From NCBI GenBank assembly GCA_951812615.1, contig CATOSU010000005.1, forward strand, positions 179,322-243,321: 64,000 nt of DNA, given 5' to 3'. This document shows, one piece after another, positions 9,331 through 18,670 of the stretch. Every line of letters begins with the position of its first letter. The first letter of the stretch is position 1. Source of the DNA: an uncultured Paracoccaceae bacterium (GTDB lineage Bacteria > Pseudomonadota > Alphaproteobacteria > Rhodobacterales > Rhodobacteraceae). The notes under the pieces were generated by a model. The model did not search any database. It was not told the DNA's origin and saw only the letters and a list, made by a program, of their open reading frames with translations. Made by a program: the position numbers and the translations under genes.

Positions 9331-11537
9331 CTGCCGCAGCCTATGATCCCGGTTTCAATGCCGCCACCGGCGAAGAGCTTCTGAATGGGGCAATGTCCGA
9401 TCCGTTTGCTATTCTAGGCCCGCACAAGAACGGTCGTCGCTGGAGCGTGACGGCGCTTTTGCCCGGTGCAGAAACCGTCGAGGTTCTGGACGGCAAGACC
9501 GGTAAACGCGAGGCCGAGCTGCACCGGCTCGACGGACGGGGCCTTTTTTCGGGCTTTGTGCGTAAGGGCGTTGCCTGCGGTCCCTACCGTCTGCGCGCAA
9601 AAAGCGGCGACGCCACCTGGGAACAGGAGGATCCCTATCGCTTCGGGCCGGTCCTTGGCGAGATGGACGAATACCTGATCGCCGAAGGCGCGCATCTGGA
9701 ATTGTGGAACAGTCTTGGCGCCCATCCAATGATCCATGAGGGCAGCGAAGGCGTTCATTTTGCCGTCTGGGCCCCATCAGCGTCGCGTGTATCCGTTGTC
9801 GGTGAATTCAACCAATGGGACGGCCGCCGCAACGTAATGCGCTTGCGCGGAACCACGGGGGTTTGGGAAATCTTCATTCCCGGGCTGACCGAAGGCAGCA
9901 TCTACAAATATGAGGTCCGGGATCAGGCAGGCGTGGTTCTGCCGCTCAAGTCCGACCCGGTGGGTTTTGGCGCCGAGCATCCGCCTGCCACGGCCTCGGT
10001 GGTTCGCGATCTTCGCGGCTTTGGCTGGACGGACAGTGAATGGATGGCTTCGCGCGCGGGGCGCAACCGCTATGACCAGCCGATTTCCATCTACGAGGTG
10101 CATCTGGGCTCGTGGAAGCGCAAGGTCGAAGAGGGCGATCGGCCGCTCAGCTACCTGGAATTCGCAAGCGAGCTGGTCGAATACGCGTGCGACATGGGTT
10201 TCACCCACATAGAACTTATGCCCATTTCGGAGTTCCCGTTTGATGGGTCGTGGGGATACCAACCCATTGGCCTGTTCGCCCCGACAATCCGCTATGGCAC
10301 TCCGGATGAGTTCCGCACCTTCGTGAATGCCTGCCACCAGGCGGGTCTGGGTGTGCTGCTCGACTGGGTACCCGGACATTTCCCGACCGATGAACACGGG
10401 CTTGGCCGGTTCGACGGTTCGGCGCTATTCGAACATGCCGATCCGCGCGAAGGTTTCCATCAGGACTGGAATACGCTGATCTACAACTACGGGCGTCGCG
10501 AGGTGCAGAATTTCCTCGTGGCCAACGCGCTATATTGGATCAAGGAGTTCCACCTCGATGGTTTGCGCGTCGATGCGGTGGCCTCGATGCTTTACCGGGA
10601 CTACTCGCGCGCCGAAGGCGAATGGGTGCCCAATGAACATGGCGGGCGCGAGAACTTGGAGGCCATCGCCTTCCTGCAACGCACCAACGAACTGGTTTAC
10701 CGGGCCGATGCGGGTGTGATGATGGTGGCAGAGGAAAGCACGTCCTTTCCCGGCGTGAGCCAACCCACCGATCAGGGCGGGCTTGGGTTCGGCTTCAAAT
10801 GGAACATGGGCTGGATGAATGACACGCTGGACTATATCGGGCGTGATCCGGTCCACAGGTCGCATCACCATCACCAGATGACCTTTGGTCTGACCTATGC
10901 TTTTTCCGAAAACTTCATGCTGCCCATCAGCCATGACGAGGTGGTGCACGGCAAGGGCTCGATGCTCACGAAAATGCCCGGTGAGGGGTTCGAACAATTC
11001 GCCGGTCTGCGTGCCTATTACGGGTTCATGTGGGGGCATCCCGGCAAGAAGCTGTTGTTCATGGGACAGGAGTTTGCCCAAGGGCTGGAATGGAACCATG
11101 ATCAGTCGCTGGATTGGCACCTGCTGGAACATCCATGGCACAAGGGTGTGCAGAGCTGGATCAGGGCGCTGAACCGGATCTACACCACAACGCCCACGCT
11201 CTATGAAAGCGATTGCGAAGCCAGCGGGTTCTATTGGCTTGAGGTCGATCAGTCCGATCAGTCGGTCTATGCTTGGGTCCGTCAGGGCGAAAATGGCAAG
11301 GATCCGGTGATCGTGGTCTGCAACTTCACCCCGACCGCGCGCGAAGGCTATCGGCTGGGTGTCCCCAACAAAGGCATCTGGGAGGCGGCGCTGAACAGCA
11401 ATGCCGAGGAATTTGGCGGTTCAGGGCACGGGCCGGGATCCTGCGACAGCGAGGCGATCGAATGGAGCGGGCAATCGCAATCGATCTCGTTCGATCTGCC
11501 CGGAAACACGGCACTGTTCTTCAGGTTGCGAAAATGA
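9327..11537 (+). CDS. glgB: 1,4-alpha-glucan branching enzyme
   Basis: GH13 enzyme that makes alpha-1,6 branches in glycogen. 736 residues from the ATG at 9327, with AGGAGC at 9315-9320 as ribosome site; this matches the usual length of about 730. Two N-terminal CBM48-like domains (about 15-110 and 115-220, the second with HFAVWAPSASRVSVVG) precede the barrel. The catalytic residues are in DGLRVDAVASML (Asp), MVAEESTSFPG (Glu) and PISHDEVVHGKGS (Asp). It is the last gene of the operon, and a 164-base convergent spacer separates it from the sugar permease genes. Confidence 0.96.
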   Translation: MTAAAYDPGFNAATGEELLNGAMSDPFAILGPHKNGRRWSVTALLPGAETVEVLDGKTGKREAELHRLDGRGLFSGFVRKGVACGPYRLRAKSGDATWEQEDPYRFGPVLGEMDEYLIAEGAHLELWNSLGAHPMIHEGSEGVHFAVWAPSASRVSVVGEFNQWDGRRNVMRLRGTTGVWEIFIPGLTEGSIYKYEVRDQAGVVLPLKSDPVGFGAEHPPATASVVRDLRGFGWTDSEWMASRAGRNRYDQPISIYEVHLGSWKRKVEEGDRPLSYLEFASELVEYACDMGFTHIELMPISEFPFDGSWGYQPIGLFAPTIRYGTPDEFRTFVNACHQAGLGVLLDWVPGHFPTDEHGLGRFDGSALFEHADPREGFHQDWNTLIYNYGRREVQNFLVANALYWIKEFHLDGLRVDAVASMLYRDYSRAEGEWVPNEHGGRENLEAIAFLQRTNELVYRADAGVMMVAEESTSFPGVSQPTDQGGLGFGFKWNMGWMNDTLDYIGRDPVHRSHHHHQMTFGLTYAFSENFMLPISHDEVVHGKGSMLTKMPGEGFEQFAGLRAYYGFMWGHPGKKLLFMGQEFAQGLEWNHDQSLDWHLLEHPWHKGVQSWIRALNRIYTTTPTLYESDCEASGFYWLEVDQSDQSVYAWVRQGENGKDPVIVVCNFTPTAREGYRLGVPNKGIWEAALNSNAEEFGGSGHGPGSCDSEAIEWSGQSQSISFDLPGNTALFFRLRK

Positions 11538-11580
11538 CGGCTTCTGCGCCGGATCAGGGGGCCGTTATCGTTGAACCAGA

Positions 11581-11597
11581 CCGGGCCTTCGGCCCGG
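11581..11597. terminator. Hairpin between convergent glgB and sugar-permease genes
   Basis: A perfect 7-bp stem, CCGGGCC and GGCCCGG, closes a TTC loop between the two convergent operons. There is no T-run after it on either strand, so it would be an imperfect intrinsic terminator. The call rests on position plus structure only. Confidence 0.3.
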
Positions 11598-11701
11598 CGG
11601 CGGCCAGGCAAAGCTCTTCTATGGACGCAATCGGTACGGTCAGGTCATAAAACGCCATATTGCAGTATGCACAGCGGTCGCCAGCGAGCGCCATTGCATC
11701 C

Positions 11702-12649
11702 CTACCTTGGCGGTTTGTCGCCACCCGCGATGGTGATCACAGCAACGATGATCAGCCCGGTCAGGATGAGGCGGATGCCCGCACTGACCCCAAAAGTGTT
11801 CAACATCGTGACCAGCAGGAACATGAACATGGCCGCGCCCCATATGCCAGGTACGTTTGCCTTGCCGCCTGCGACCGAAGTGCCGCCGATGACAACAACT
11901 GCGATTGAGGCCAGCAGGTACTCCTGCCCCATGTTGAGCGAGGCTCCGCCGGAAAACCCCGACAACAAAAAACCGCACAGGGCGGCCAGAAGAGCGCTCA
12001 GAACGTAGGTATAGAACCGGATACGTTCGACATTGATACCCGCCAGCCAGGCCGCACGCTGGTTCTGGCCAATGGCCAGCACAGAACGCCCGTACATGGT
12101 GCGGTTCAGAACCACGCTCATAACCACGGCAAAAAGTATGATCACGATAGCCAGCACCGGGATGCCAAGCAGTCTCGCTGTGGCGAATTCCGCAAGGAGC
12201 GGCGGTGGCTTGATTTTCAGGCCCCGACCATAGGCAATGGCCGTAGAAAGGACCAGGAAGCTCGACGACAGTGTGGCGATGATCGGAGGTATGCGCAGGA
12301 TCCTGATCAGGATGTAATTGAACAGCCCCACCACCAGACCACAGGCCATCGATGCCGCAAACCCGATTGGCAGCATCGCGTTTGAACCATCCATGATCTT
12401 CATCGCGACCGCGCCCGAAAATGAAATCGTTGCCGGAATCGACAGATCGACGTTGCCCGGGCCGGTGGTGATCACGAACATCTGGCCAATGCCGACGATC
12501 ACTGTAAATGTCGCAAAGGACAGTGCCGTGGTGATCACGGCCGTCCCGCCGGCACCACCGATGTAAAGCGCGGTGGCGAGCCAAACCACGAAGGCGCCGA
12601 CAAACGACCAGATCCAGGCCTTTTGGGAAATCCACGTCAGGGAGGTCAT
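11702..12649 (-). CDS. Sugar ABC transporter permease (RbsC type), second copy
   Basis: Inner-membrane subunit of a CUT2 (ribose-type) importer. 315 residues with eight to ten hydrophobic segments and the family signature GIGQMFVITTGPGNVDLSIP near residue 55, the region that contacts substrate in RbsC-like permeases. It is last of four transporter genes and its ATG overlaps the upstream permease stop (ATGA). It is probably half of a permease heterodimer with the neighbour. The substrate cannot be read from sequence. Confidence 0.88.
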   Translation of the reverse strand: MTSLTWISQKAWIWSFVGAFVVWLATALYIGGAGGTAVITTALSFATFTVIVGIGQMFVITTGPGNVDLSIPATISFSGAVAMKIMDGSNAMLPIGFAASMACGLVVGLFNYILIRILRIPPIIATLSSSFLVLSTAIAYGRGLKIKPPPLLAEFATARLLGIPVLAIVIILFAVVMSVVLNRTMYGRSVLAIGQNQRAAWLAGINVERIRFYTYVLSALLAALCGFLLSGFSGGASLNMGQEYLLASIAVVVIGGTSVAGGKANVPGIWGAAMFMFLLVTMLNTFGVSAGIRLILTGLIIVAVITIAGGDKPPR

Positions 12650-13593
12650 ACCAACCCCTCCCGCCGGTTAATCAGTGCCCGCAGCGCAAGAACGATAATC
12701 AGGATCCCTCCCTGCGCCCCAATCTGCCAGTCAGGTGAGATTTTAAGGAACGTCAGGAACGAGCCTGTCAGCGTCAGGGTCATTGCCCCGATCACCGCGC
12801 CTATCGGCGAGACGCGACCGCCGACAAACTCGCCCCCGCCAAGAATTACACCCGCAATGGCGTAGAGCGTATAGCGGTCCGCGATGTGCGCATCCGCTGC
12901 CGATGTCAGCCCGATCAGCGACAGACCGGACAGAACGCCGAAGAAGCCCGCCGCGCCGAACATGACCATCTTTGTCTTGAGAAGCGACCAACCGGCACGC
13001 CCTATGGCCCGCGGGTTTCCCCCTGCACCGCGCAACACCGCGCCATAGCTCGACCGCATCAGCAATAGATGGACGACGAGGCCGATCACGACGGTGGCGA
13101 CGATCGGGAAGGGAACGACCGGTGTCTTCACACCCATCAACCACTTGACCCATCCCGGCGCAGTGCCGCCCGGGGTCGGCAAGATCAGCACTGCGATCCC
13201 GAGCCAAACGAATGACATTCCGAGGGTCACCACGATGGAGGGCAGATTGCGCCAATGGATCAGAGCACCCAGTGCAGCATAGGCTGCCACGCACCCCGCC
13301 AGAGCGAGAATTCCCAAAAGCGGCGTATCTGCCAACCAGGTGGCGCCGATACAGGCGGTGAGCCCCACAAACGGACCGATCGACAGATCCAGATCGTTGA
13401 CGGTGATGATGAACATCTGCGCAATCGTCGCGAGCGCAATCGGCACCGTGTACTGCAACATCAGATTCAAGCCGAAATAGCTCATTGTCCGCGGCTTGAG
13501 ATAGAAGATTGCGATCAGGAGAATTGCGAAGGACGCCGCCGGCAGGACAGCGCGCAGAAAGCGGGGAGAGGTAAGACGGTCCACCATGCTCAA
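12646..13593 (-). CDS. Sugar ABC transporter permease (RbsC type), first copy
   Basis: CUT2-type inner-membrane permease of 315 residues, paralogous to the next gene. Multiple hydrophobic helices and the conserved [18 protein letters not shown] motif near residue 60 identify the family. The gene is flanked by ATGA overlaps on both sides: its start overlaps the ATPase stop and its stop overlaps the second permease start. Two different permease subunits in one CUT2 system is a recognised arrangement. Confidence 0.88.
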   Translation of the reverse strand: MSMVDRLTSPRFLRAVLPAASFAILLIAIFYLKPRTMSYFGLNLMLQYTVPIALATIAQMFIITVNDLDLSIGPFVGLTACIGATWLADTPLLGILALAGCVAAYAALGALIHWRNLPSIVVTLGMSFVWLGIAVLILPTPGGTAPGWVKWLMGVKTPVVPFPIVATVVIGLVVHLLLMRSSYGAVLRGAGGNPRAIGRAGWSLLKTKMVMFGAAGFFGVLSGLSLIGLTSAADAHIADRYTLYAIAGVILGGGEFVGGRVSPIGAVIGAMTLTLTGSFLTFLKISPDWQIGAQGGILIIVLALRALINRREGLV

Positions 13594-15065
13594 GCGCTTT
13601 CTTGAAAGGACGAATGCAGCACTCGCTCTTCCGTCAAATCCCCGCGCGCAAGATCTGCAACAATAGCCCCGTCGCGGAACACGAATGTATGGTCACAGTT
13701 GTAGAGCTCGTCCATTTCGGTGGTGTACCAAAGGAAGGTCCGGCCCTTTTCGGCTTCGGCGCGGATCAGGTCATAGACCTCGAGCTTTGTGCCGACATCG
13801 ACGCCGCGCATCGGGTCGTCCATCAGGATGATTTCGGCGTCAGATGCCAATGCCCGGGCAAAAAGCGCCTTTTGCTGGTTGCCTCCCGAAAGCGACAGAA
13901 TGTTGTTTTGCATGTCAGGTGTCCGGATACTGATCCGGTCCCGCCATTCTGCGCCGATGGCCGCCTCGGCCAGTGGATCGATCAAACCCCGCCGGACGGT
14001 TTTGGCCAGACTTCGGATGCCGATATTGGCGGAAATCGACCAGAGATGAAAAATGCCGTCCGTCTGTCGGTCACCGGCAACCAGCGCAACCGGTCGCGTC
14101 ACGTTCACCGGCCCTTTCCCGCGCATTGCGGCACCGTAGATCTTCAAAATCAAGTCGGTCTGTCCGTGTCCTGCCAGACCGGCGAGACCGACGATTTCTC
14201 CTTGGTGAGCTGTCAGCGAGACAGTATCTCTTGCCCGGTCCGCGGCGGCCTCAACGACAACCGGGGCAACGCCGCGCAGCTTCTCGCGCGCTTCATGCTG
14301 CTCGATCTCGTCGATTTCGACAACGTTGCCCATAGCCGCCACCAGCGAATTGCGGTCGAAATCGCTCCCTTTGCGTGTGGCGATAACAAGACCGTCCTTC
14401 ATGACGACAATCCTGTCTGAAACGTCCAGCACCTCGCCCAGCACATGCGAAGTAAGAATACAACTCACGCCCTGCTCCAATACCCTCCGGATAAATCTCA
14501 GCAATTGCCCGGATGTAACCGCATCCAGGGACGAAGTTGGCTCATCCAGGATGACTGTCCGCAGCGGCAGGTCCGTTGTGGTGAAAGCGCGCGCGATCTC
14601 AACCATCTGCCGCTTTCCGATGGAAAGGTCGCCCACAACATCCTCAGCCTCGATCCCGTGCCCGGGGAAGATTTCGTCAAGCATTTCCCGAATTAGGGTT
14701 CCTGCGCGTCGTTTCCACCCGAACCCGGTCACCGAGGGATGGAAAACCCTCGCGTTCTCCGCGACCGTCAAGTTGGGACAAAGCGACAATTCCTGAAATA
14801 CGCAACGAACGCCGTTTTCGCCAGCCACGCCCACATTGTAGCGGTTTGAAAGATCGGAGCCGCCGACCCGGATCGTTCCACGATCCGGGTCGAGCGTTCC
14901 GGCAAGTATGTGCATCAGGGTCGACTTGCCGGCACCATTGTGCCCCACAAGGCCAAGGCACTCACCTGAGGTGACGGTCAGACTTACGCCGTCGAGCGCT
15001 TTGACCGCACCAAAGTGCTTGGCCACATCCTCAAGCGCAACAATTGTCTCGTCAGATGCGTTCAT
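13590..15065 (-). CDS. Sugar ABC transporter ATP-binding protein (two fused ATPase domains)
   Basis: RbsA/MglA-like protein of 491 residues with two nucleotide-binding domains. Domain 1 has Walker [10 protein letters not shown] (about residue 41), a diverged signature LSIGKRQM and Walker [12 protein letters not shown]. Domain 2 lacks a Walker A, as is usual in this family, and has signature LSGGNQQK. Its Walker B reads [13 protein letters not shown], with Asp where the catalytic Glu normally stands, so hydrolysis probably depends on domain 1. It energises uptake through the two downstream permeases. Confidence 0.9.
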   Translation of the reverse strand: MNASDETIVALEDVAKHFGAVKALDGVSLTVTSGECLGLVGHNGAGKSTLMHILAGTLDPDRGTIRVGGSDLSNRYNVGVAGENGVRCVFQELSLCPNLTVAENARVFHPSVTGFGWKRRAGTLIREMLDEIFPGHGIEAEDVVGDLSIGKRQMVEIARAFTTTDLPLRTVILDEPTSSLDAVTSGQLLRFIRRVLEQGVSCILTSHVLGEVLDVSDRIVVMKDGLVIATRKGSDFDRNSLVAAMGNVVEIDEIEQHEAREKLRGVAPVVVEAAADRARDTVSLTAHQGEIVGLAGLAGHGQTDLILKIYGAAMRGKGPVNVTRPVALVAGDRQTDGIFHLWSISANIGIRSLAKTVRRGLIDPLAEAAIGAEWRDRISIRTPDMQNNILSLSGGNQQKALFARALASDAEIILMDDPMRGVDVGTKLEVYDLIRAEAEKGRTFLWYTTEMDELYNCDHTFVFRDGAIVADLARGDLTEERVLHSSFQESA

Positions 15066-15095
15066 GTGCCTCCGCCCCGCGGTGGTTGCCGGCGC

Positions 15096-16103
15096 CTAGC
15101 CGCCGGACACGACCGCCATTGCATCTTCCAATGAGTACTCAACATTGGCAACACCGCCCGGTTGGGTCGCTGCGAGGCTGTCTTCAAGCGTATCTTGCGT
15201 GATGGTCAGGAATGGCACCGTCAGGTCCTGCGGAACTTCCTTTCCGTCGAGAATCATCTGGGCGACCCAGAAGGCAAGCGTGCCGACACCCGGTGCAATC
15301 GAGACCGACATTGTCTCGTAGCCATTCGCGTCCTTTTGCTCTTTCCACCACAGCATTTCATCATAACGGTTGCCCATGACGATCAGTGGCGTGGGACGCC
15401 CGGCAGCTGCAAAAGCCTGTGCCGCTCCGTAGCCGTCACCGCCCTGGGTCACGACAGCAGAAATCTCAGGAAGGGATGGCAGAATGCCGGCAACGGCCTT
15501 TTGCGCAACGTCCTGGGCCCAGTCCCCGTGCACCGAACCAACAATCTTGAATTGAGGGTTCTCCGCAACCCCTTCATGGATTCCGGCACTGATTTCATCA
15601 TCTACGAAGACGCCTGCCAGTCCGCGGATCTCCAGCAGATCCCCTCCGTCCAGGCGGGTGGCAAGATACTCGACCTCAACCTTGCCCATAGCGTGAAAGT
15701 CTACAGCGATGCGATAGGCGCAGGGTTCAGTCACGATACCATCGAAGGACACCACCACGATCCCGGCATCACAGGCCTGTTTGACCGCACCGTTCAGCGC
15801 ATCGGGCGACGCAGCGTTGATCACGATCGCATCATAGCCTTCCAGGATCATGTTCTGGATCTGGGCAGCCTGTTCGGTCACTTGGTTTTCGGCGGTTGTG
15901 AAAGCCGGAGCTTCGGCAACCGTGCCATCTGCCACCGCAGCGCCCGTCACCTTTTCCCAGCTTGCCAGCATCGCTTGGCGCCAGCTGTTACCGGCATAGT
16001 TGTTGGACAGCGCGATCCTCTTATCCGAGGTGTCCGCCAAGGAAATAGTGGCGGTTGCACACAGTGCCGCAGCACCGACGCCAATTAGTAGTTTACTCAA
16101 CAT
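15096..16103 (-). CDS. Periplasmic sugar-binding protein of the ABC transporter
   Basis: 335 residues. The ATG at 16103 is preferred over one ten codons upstream because GGAGGAG sits just before it. A classic signal peptide (MLSKLLIGVGAAALCATATISLA, described here as residues 1-23) is followed by a periplasmic-binding-protein type 1 domain of the RbsB/LsrB class, starting with the IALSNNYAGNSWR motif common in Rhodobacterales sugar-binding proteins. It delivers substrate to the permease pair encoded downstream. The ligand is unknown; the adjacent GntR/FCD regulator would suit a sugar acid, sugar or polyol. Confidence 0.88.
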   Translation of the reverse strand: MLSKLLIGVGAAALCATATISLADTSDKRIALSNNYAGNSWRQAMLASWEKVTGAAVADGTVAEAPAFTTAENQVTEQAAQIQNMILEGYDAIVINAASPDALNGAVKQACDAGIVVVSFDGIVTEPCAYRIAVDFHAMGKVEVEYLATRLDGGDLLEIRGLAGVFVDDEISAGIHEGVAENPQFKIVGSVHGDWAQDVAQKAVAGILPSLPEISAVVTQGGDGYGAAQAFAAAGRPTPLIVMGNRYDEMLWWKEQKDANGYETMSVSIAPGVGTLAFWVAQMILDGKEVPQDLTVPFLTITQDTLEDSLAATQPGGVANVEYSLEDAMAVVSGG

Positions 16104-16180
16104 TTTGCTCCTCCTTTTCATGTTGAACGTCAAAAAGTGACAAACGAATTTCGCGAACTTCGGTCCGAGACCGTTCCAAT

Positions 16181-16957
16181 CTATCTTTGCGTGGGCCCGA
16201 CCCGGTTTGCTGACGCCTGATCCCCTTCATTGTCCGGAAGGACGATCTGATCGATGTCCTCGCGAGCGCTCTGCAAAAGGTGCGCCATTGCTTGCTTGGC
16301 GCCGTTTCCGTCGCGTTTCAGGATGCAGTTGTAGACAGACCGGTGCAGAGGAACTGACGCCGCACGAATTCCTTCTTTTCTGGACGAAATCTCGAAGCTC
16401 CAGATCAGCAAGGCATCCACCATGTGATTGAGTGAACGCAGGAATTCATTGCCCGACGCGTTCAGAATCGCCGCGTGAAAAGCAAGGTCCGCGTCCAGGT
16501 TTTCTTGAGTGGATGGCTCGGTTGTTTCCATGATTTCGAGCCCAGTCGCGATCATGTTGATCTTTTCCTCGAGCTGTTTTTCGGCAGCAAGCCGGGCGGC
16601 TTCGGGCTCGATGATAAGGCGGAATTCGAAAAGCGAATCTGCGAAGTCTGTGGTTGTCGCCAGCTTCGAGGCCCACTGCATGACATCAGGATCCAGCATG
16701 TTCCAATCGTCGCGCGGGCGAACACGCGTGCCGATCTTGGGTCGAGAGTCCACCAGGCCCTTGGCAGTCAGAACTTTGATCGCCTCGCGATAGGCCGTCC
16801 GACTGACAGAATGGGCACGGCTGGCGGCTTCTTCAGTCGCAAGCACTTCGCCTTCGGCTATCTCCCCACAGACAATTTGCATCCCCAGGGAATGAGCAAC
16901 CTGGCCAGTCAGACTGCGACGCGAGAATGTCCTGTCCCTGTCTTTTCTCTCCCGCAA
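16181..16957 (-). CDS. GntR-family regulator with FCD domain
   Basis: FadR-subfamily transcription factor of 258 residues. Residues about 12-80 are the winged helix (QIVCGEIAEGEVL, SRTAYREAIKVLTAKGLV, TRVRPRDDWNMLDPDV). The C-terminal FCD effector domain carries the expected metal/ligand residues in DADLAFHAAI, a later His (VPLHRSV) and AMAHLL. It lies 77 bases upstream of the binding-protein gene on the same strand, so it most likely represses the transporter operon and perhaps itself until a sugar-derived ligand binds. Confidence 0.9.
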   Translation of the reverse strand: MRERKDRDRTFSRRSLTGQVAHSLGMQIVCGEIAEGEVLATEEAASRAHSVSRTAYREAIKVLTAKGLVDSRPKIGTRVRPRDDWNMLDPDVMQWASKLATTTDFADSLFEFRLIIEPEAARLAAEKQLEEKINMIATGLEIMETTEPSTQENLDADLAFHAAILNASGNEFLRSLNHMVDALLIWSFEISSRKEGIRAASVPLHRSVYNCILKRDGNGAKQAMAHLLQSAREDIDQIVLPDNEGDQASANRVGPTQR

Positions 16958-17017
16958 GCCTCGCCTCCCAAAGACTTTGATTTGGGCTGATCAGCGCCAG
17001 AATCAGTTCGAAACTTT

Positions 17018-17048
17018 ATTAATCATACAATAATGTAAAATGATTAAT
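17018..17048. promoter_or_regulatory. Candidate operator: 9-bp perfect inverted repeat upstream of the GntR gene
   Basis: ATTAATCAT at 17018-17026 is mirrored by ATGATTAAT at 17040-17048 with a 13-base AT-rich spacer, about 60 bases upstream of the regulator start in an otherwise GC-rich sequence. This could be the GntR operator or the -10/-35 region it overlaps. The rest of 16958-17351 shows no convincing gene. Confidence 0.4.
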
Positions 17049-17351
17049 AGTGAATTGTCCCAGGTGAGGACCCAGGAGTGGCCCCTGCCAAGAGAGCCAT
17101 CTCCGAAAACCCATGCGAGGTCGAGCGACTTTGCCCCAAGATTCTATCGCGCCCCAGCGACCTTTTTCATTGGTTGGATGGGGTCATTCTTATTGGCCAT
17201 GCTGTCCGTACCAGACACTAAAAGAGCCAACAGAATTCCAAATTGGAATTAGTCTGGTCCCAAAATCAGAACCCGATATGCGCGCAGGTAGAAACGCCAT
17301 GGATATCGCCAGTGCAGGCTTGCTTGGTGTCTCATAAGCCTGATCCACTTG

Positions 17352-18377
17352 TCAGGTGCTGCCAACCTCGCCGCCCTGCTGAAACCTATCGCGTGTTTTC
17401 TTCGGAGTTTCTCCAACCCATCTGCGCATGGCTCGGGTCAGCGCCGAAGAGTTCGTATATCCGAGCTGCTGGGCAAGCTGGGTGATCCGACCTTTGTCGG
17501 CCTCCAGCCAATCCAGCGCCGCATCGCGCCGAACCTCGTCCAGCAACTGGCGAAATCCCGTGCCTTCCATAGCAAGAGTTCGCTGAAAACTGCGGGGGCT
17601 GGTGTTAGCGGTTCGCGCAATATCATCGAGTTTTGGCGTACCCACCTCCAGCATTGACCGGATCAGAACGCGCACTGTTCCACTCAGGTTGGTGTCTCGC
17701 AGGCTGTCCAGGTCCGGAATTTCGAAATTGGCCTGCCGGTTACGGCTGCCGTTGCGATAGGGCCGTTGCAAGGCGGCACTACTCACATGAACGGCTAGTA
17801 TACGGGTGCCTTCGACAACCCGCCCATGATACCGGCCTTTCAGAAAATCGAGGCCATAGTCCGGGTGTGGCATCATTTCGATCTGTTGAATGGCGGACGA
17901 CAGATCCGTCGGTTTGTCAACGATTTTTTCAACCATTCCCGCTGTAAACTGCTGGAGGCAATGCAGTGCCAGAGGGTCCATGCTCGCGCCCCAGAAATGC
18001 CGGACAACGGACGATTTGGGTCCGTCTTCGACGGCTAGATGTTCGTGCGAGGACAACATCGGCAGGGACGCGGCAATTGCGGAACACGCCTGCCGTGGCG
18101 ATTTCGCGGCTGTTACAATCGGAGCAATCATCGCGCCATTGAGCACGTCCGCCTCTTCGATCAACCGGACCGGAAGGTCGGGTCCTTCCTGGCGGGCAGC
18201 GGACGCCAGCAACCTCGACAGGCTCTCCAGCGGAATGATCTGAAACGGATCGTCAAGCGACAGAAATCCAAGCCCCGCTTCCTGCAACGCTTTGTTCACC
18301 GGCCTCAGATTCATGGTCATCCAGGTTATGAGCGGGGCCAGAACGACGGCGCGGATGGTTGGGATCTTCTTGCTCAT
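17352..18377 (-). CDS. AraC-family transcriptional regulator
   Basis: 341 residues with an N-terminal arabinose-binding-like ligand domain of the OruR/ArgR-like AraC group (residues about 15-200) and a C-terminal AraC double helix-turn-helix (about 235-335, including LDDIARTANTSPRSFQRTL and AQQLGYTNSSALTRAMRRW). It is transcribed away from the exported-protein genes that begin at 18671, with a 293-base spacer, which is the typical layout for a regulator controlling its divergent neighbour. The effector is unknown. Confidence 0.88.
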   Translation of the reverse strand: MSKKIPTIRAVVLAPLITWMTMNLRPVNKALQEAGLGFLSLDDPFQIIPLESLSRLLASAARQEGPDLPVRLIEEADVLNGAMIAPIVTAAKSPRQACSAIAASLPMLSSHEHLAVEDGPKSSVVRHFWGASMDPLALHCLQQFTAGMVEKIVDKPTDLSSAIQQIEMMPHPDYGLDFLKGRYHGRVVEGTRILAVHVSSAALQRPYRNGSRNRQANFEIPDLDSLRDTNLSGTVRVLIRSMLEVGTPKLDDIARTANTSPRSFQRTLAMEGTGFRQLLDEVRRDAALDWLEADKGRITQLAQQLGYTNSSALTRAMRRWVGETPKKTRDRFQQGGEVGST

Positions 18378-18449
18378 ACTGGCTCCGGATTCGGACAGGG
18401 CCGGGTGCCGGCCAGAAATCCGTTTGGATTTAGCAAGAACTGGCGTAAA

Positions 18450-18460
18450 ATGATAATCAT
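18450..18460. promoter_or_regulatory. Fur-like palindrome in the divergent spacer
   Basis: ATGATAATCAT is a perfect 5-1-5 palindrome about 75 bases upstream of the AraC gene start and about 210 bases upstream of the exported-protein operon. It contains the GATAAT core seen in Fur-type boxes but matches only part of the 19-bp consensus. It may be a chance AT-rich site. Confidence 0.22.
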
Positions 18461-18670
18461 CTCCGGTTTTCGATCTCTAGTCTGGCCGTCGAAAAGGTGT
18501 CTCGAAGCAACTGGCTGAATCCCCGTTCGTCGAGGCGATGAACTTCAACACGCTGCTGTCGCCGGGCTACGGCGGACGGATTTACTATATGTGGGACGAA
18601 GGTTTTTTTCGTTTTCAAGTTATGCCGAAGCGCAGCCAAATCCCAGACTCAACTATCAATGGAATACACT

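Noticed and set aside
17040..17485. Short plus-strand open frames in the GntR/AraC spacer
   Set aside because: No ribosome sites, no recognisable domains, and partly antisense to the AraC gene.
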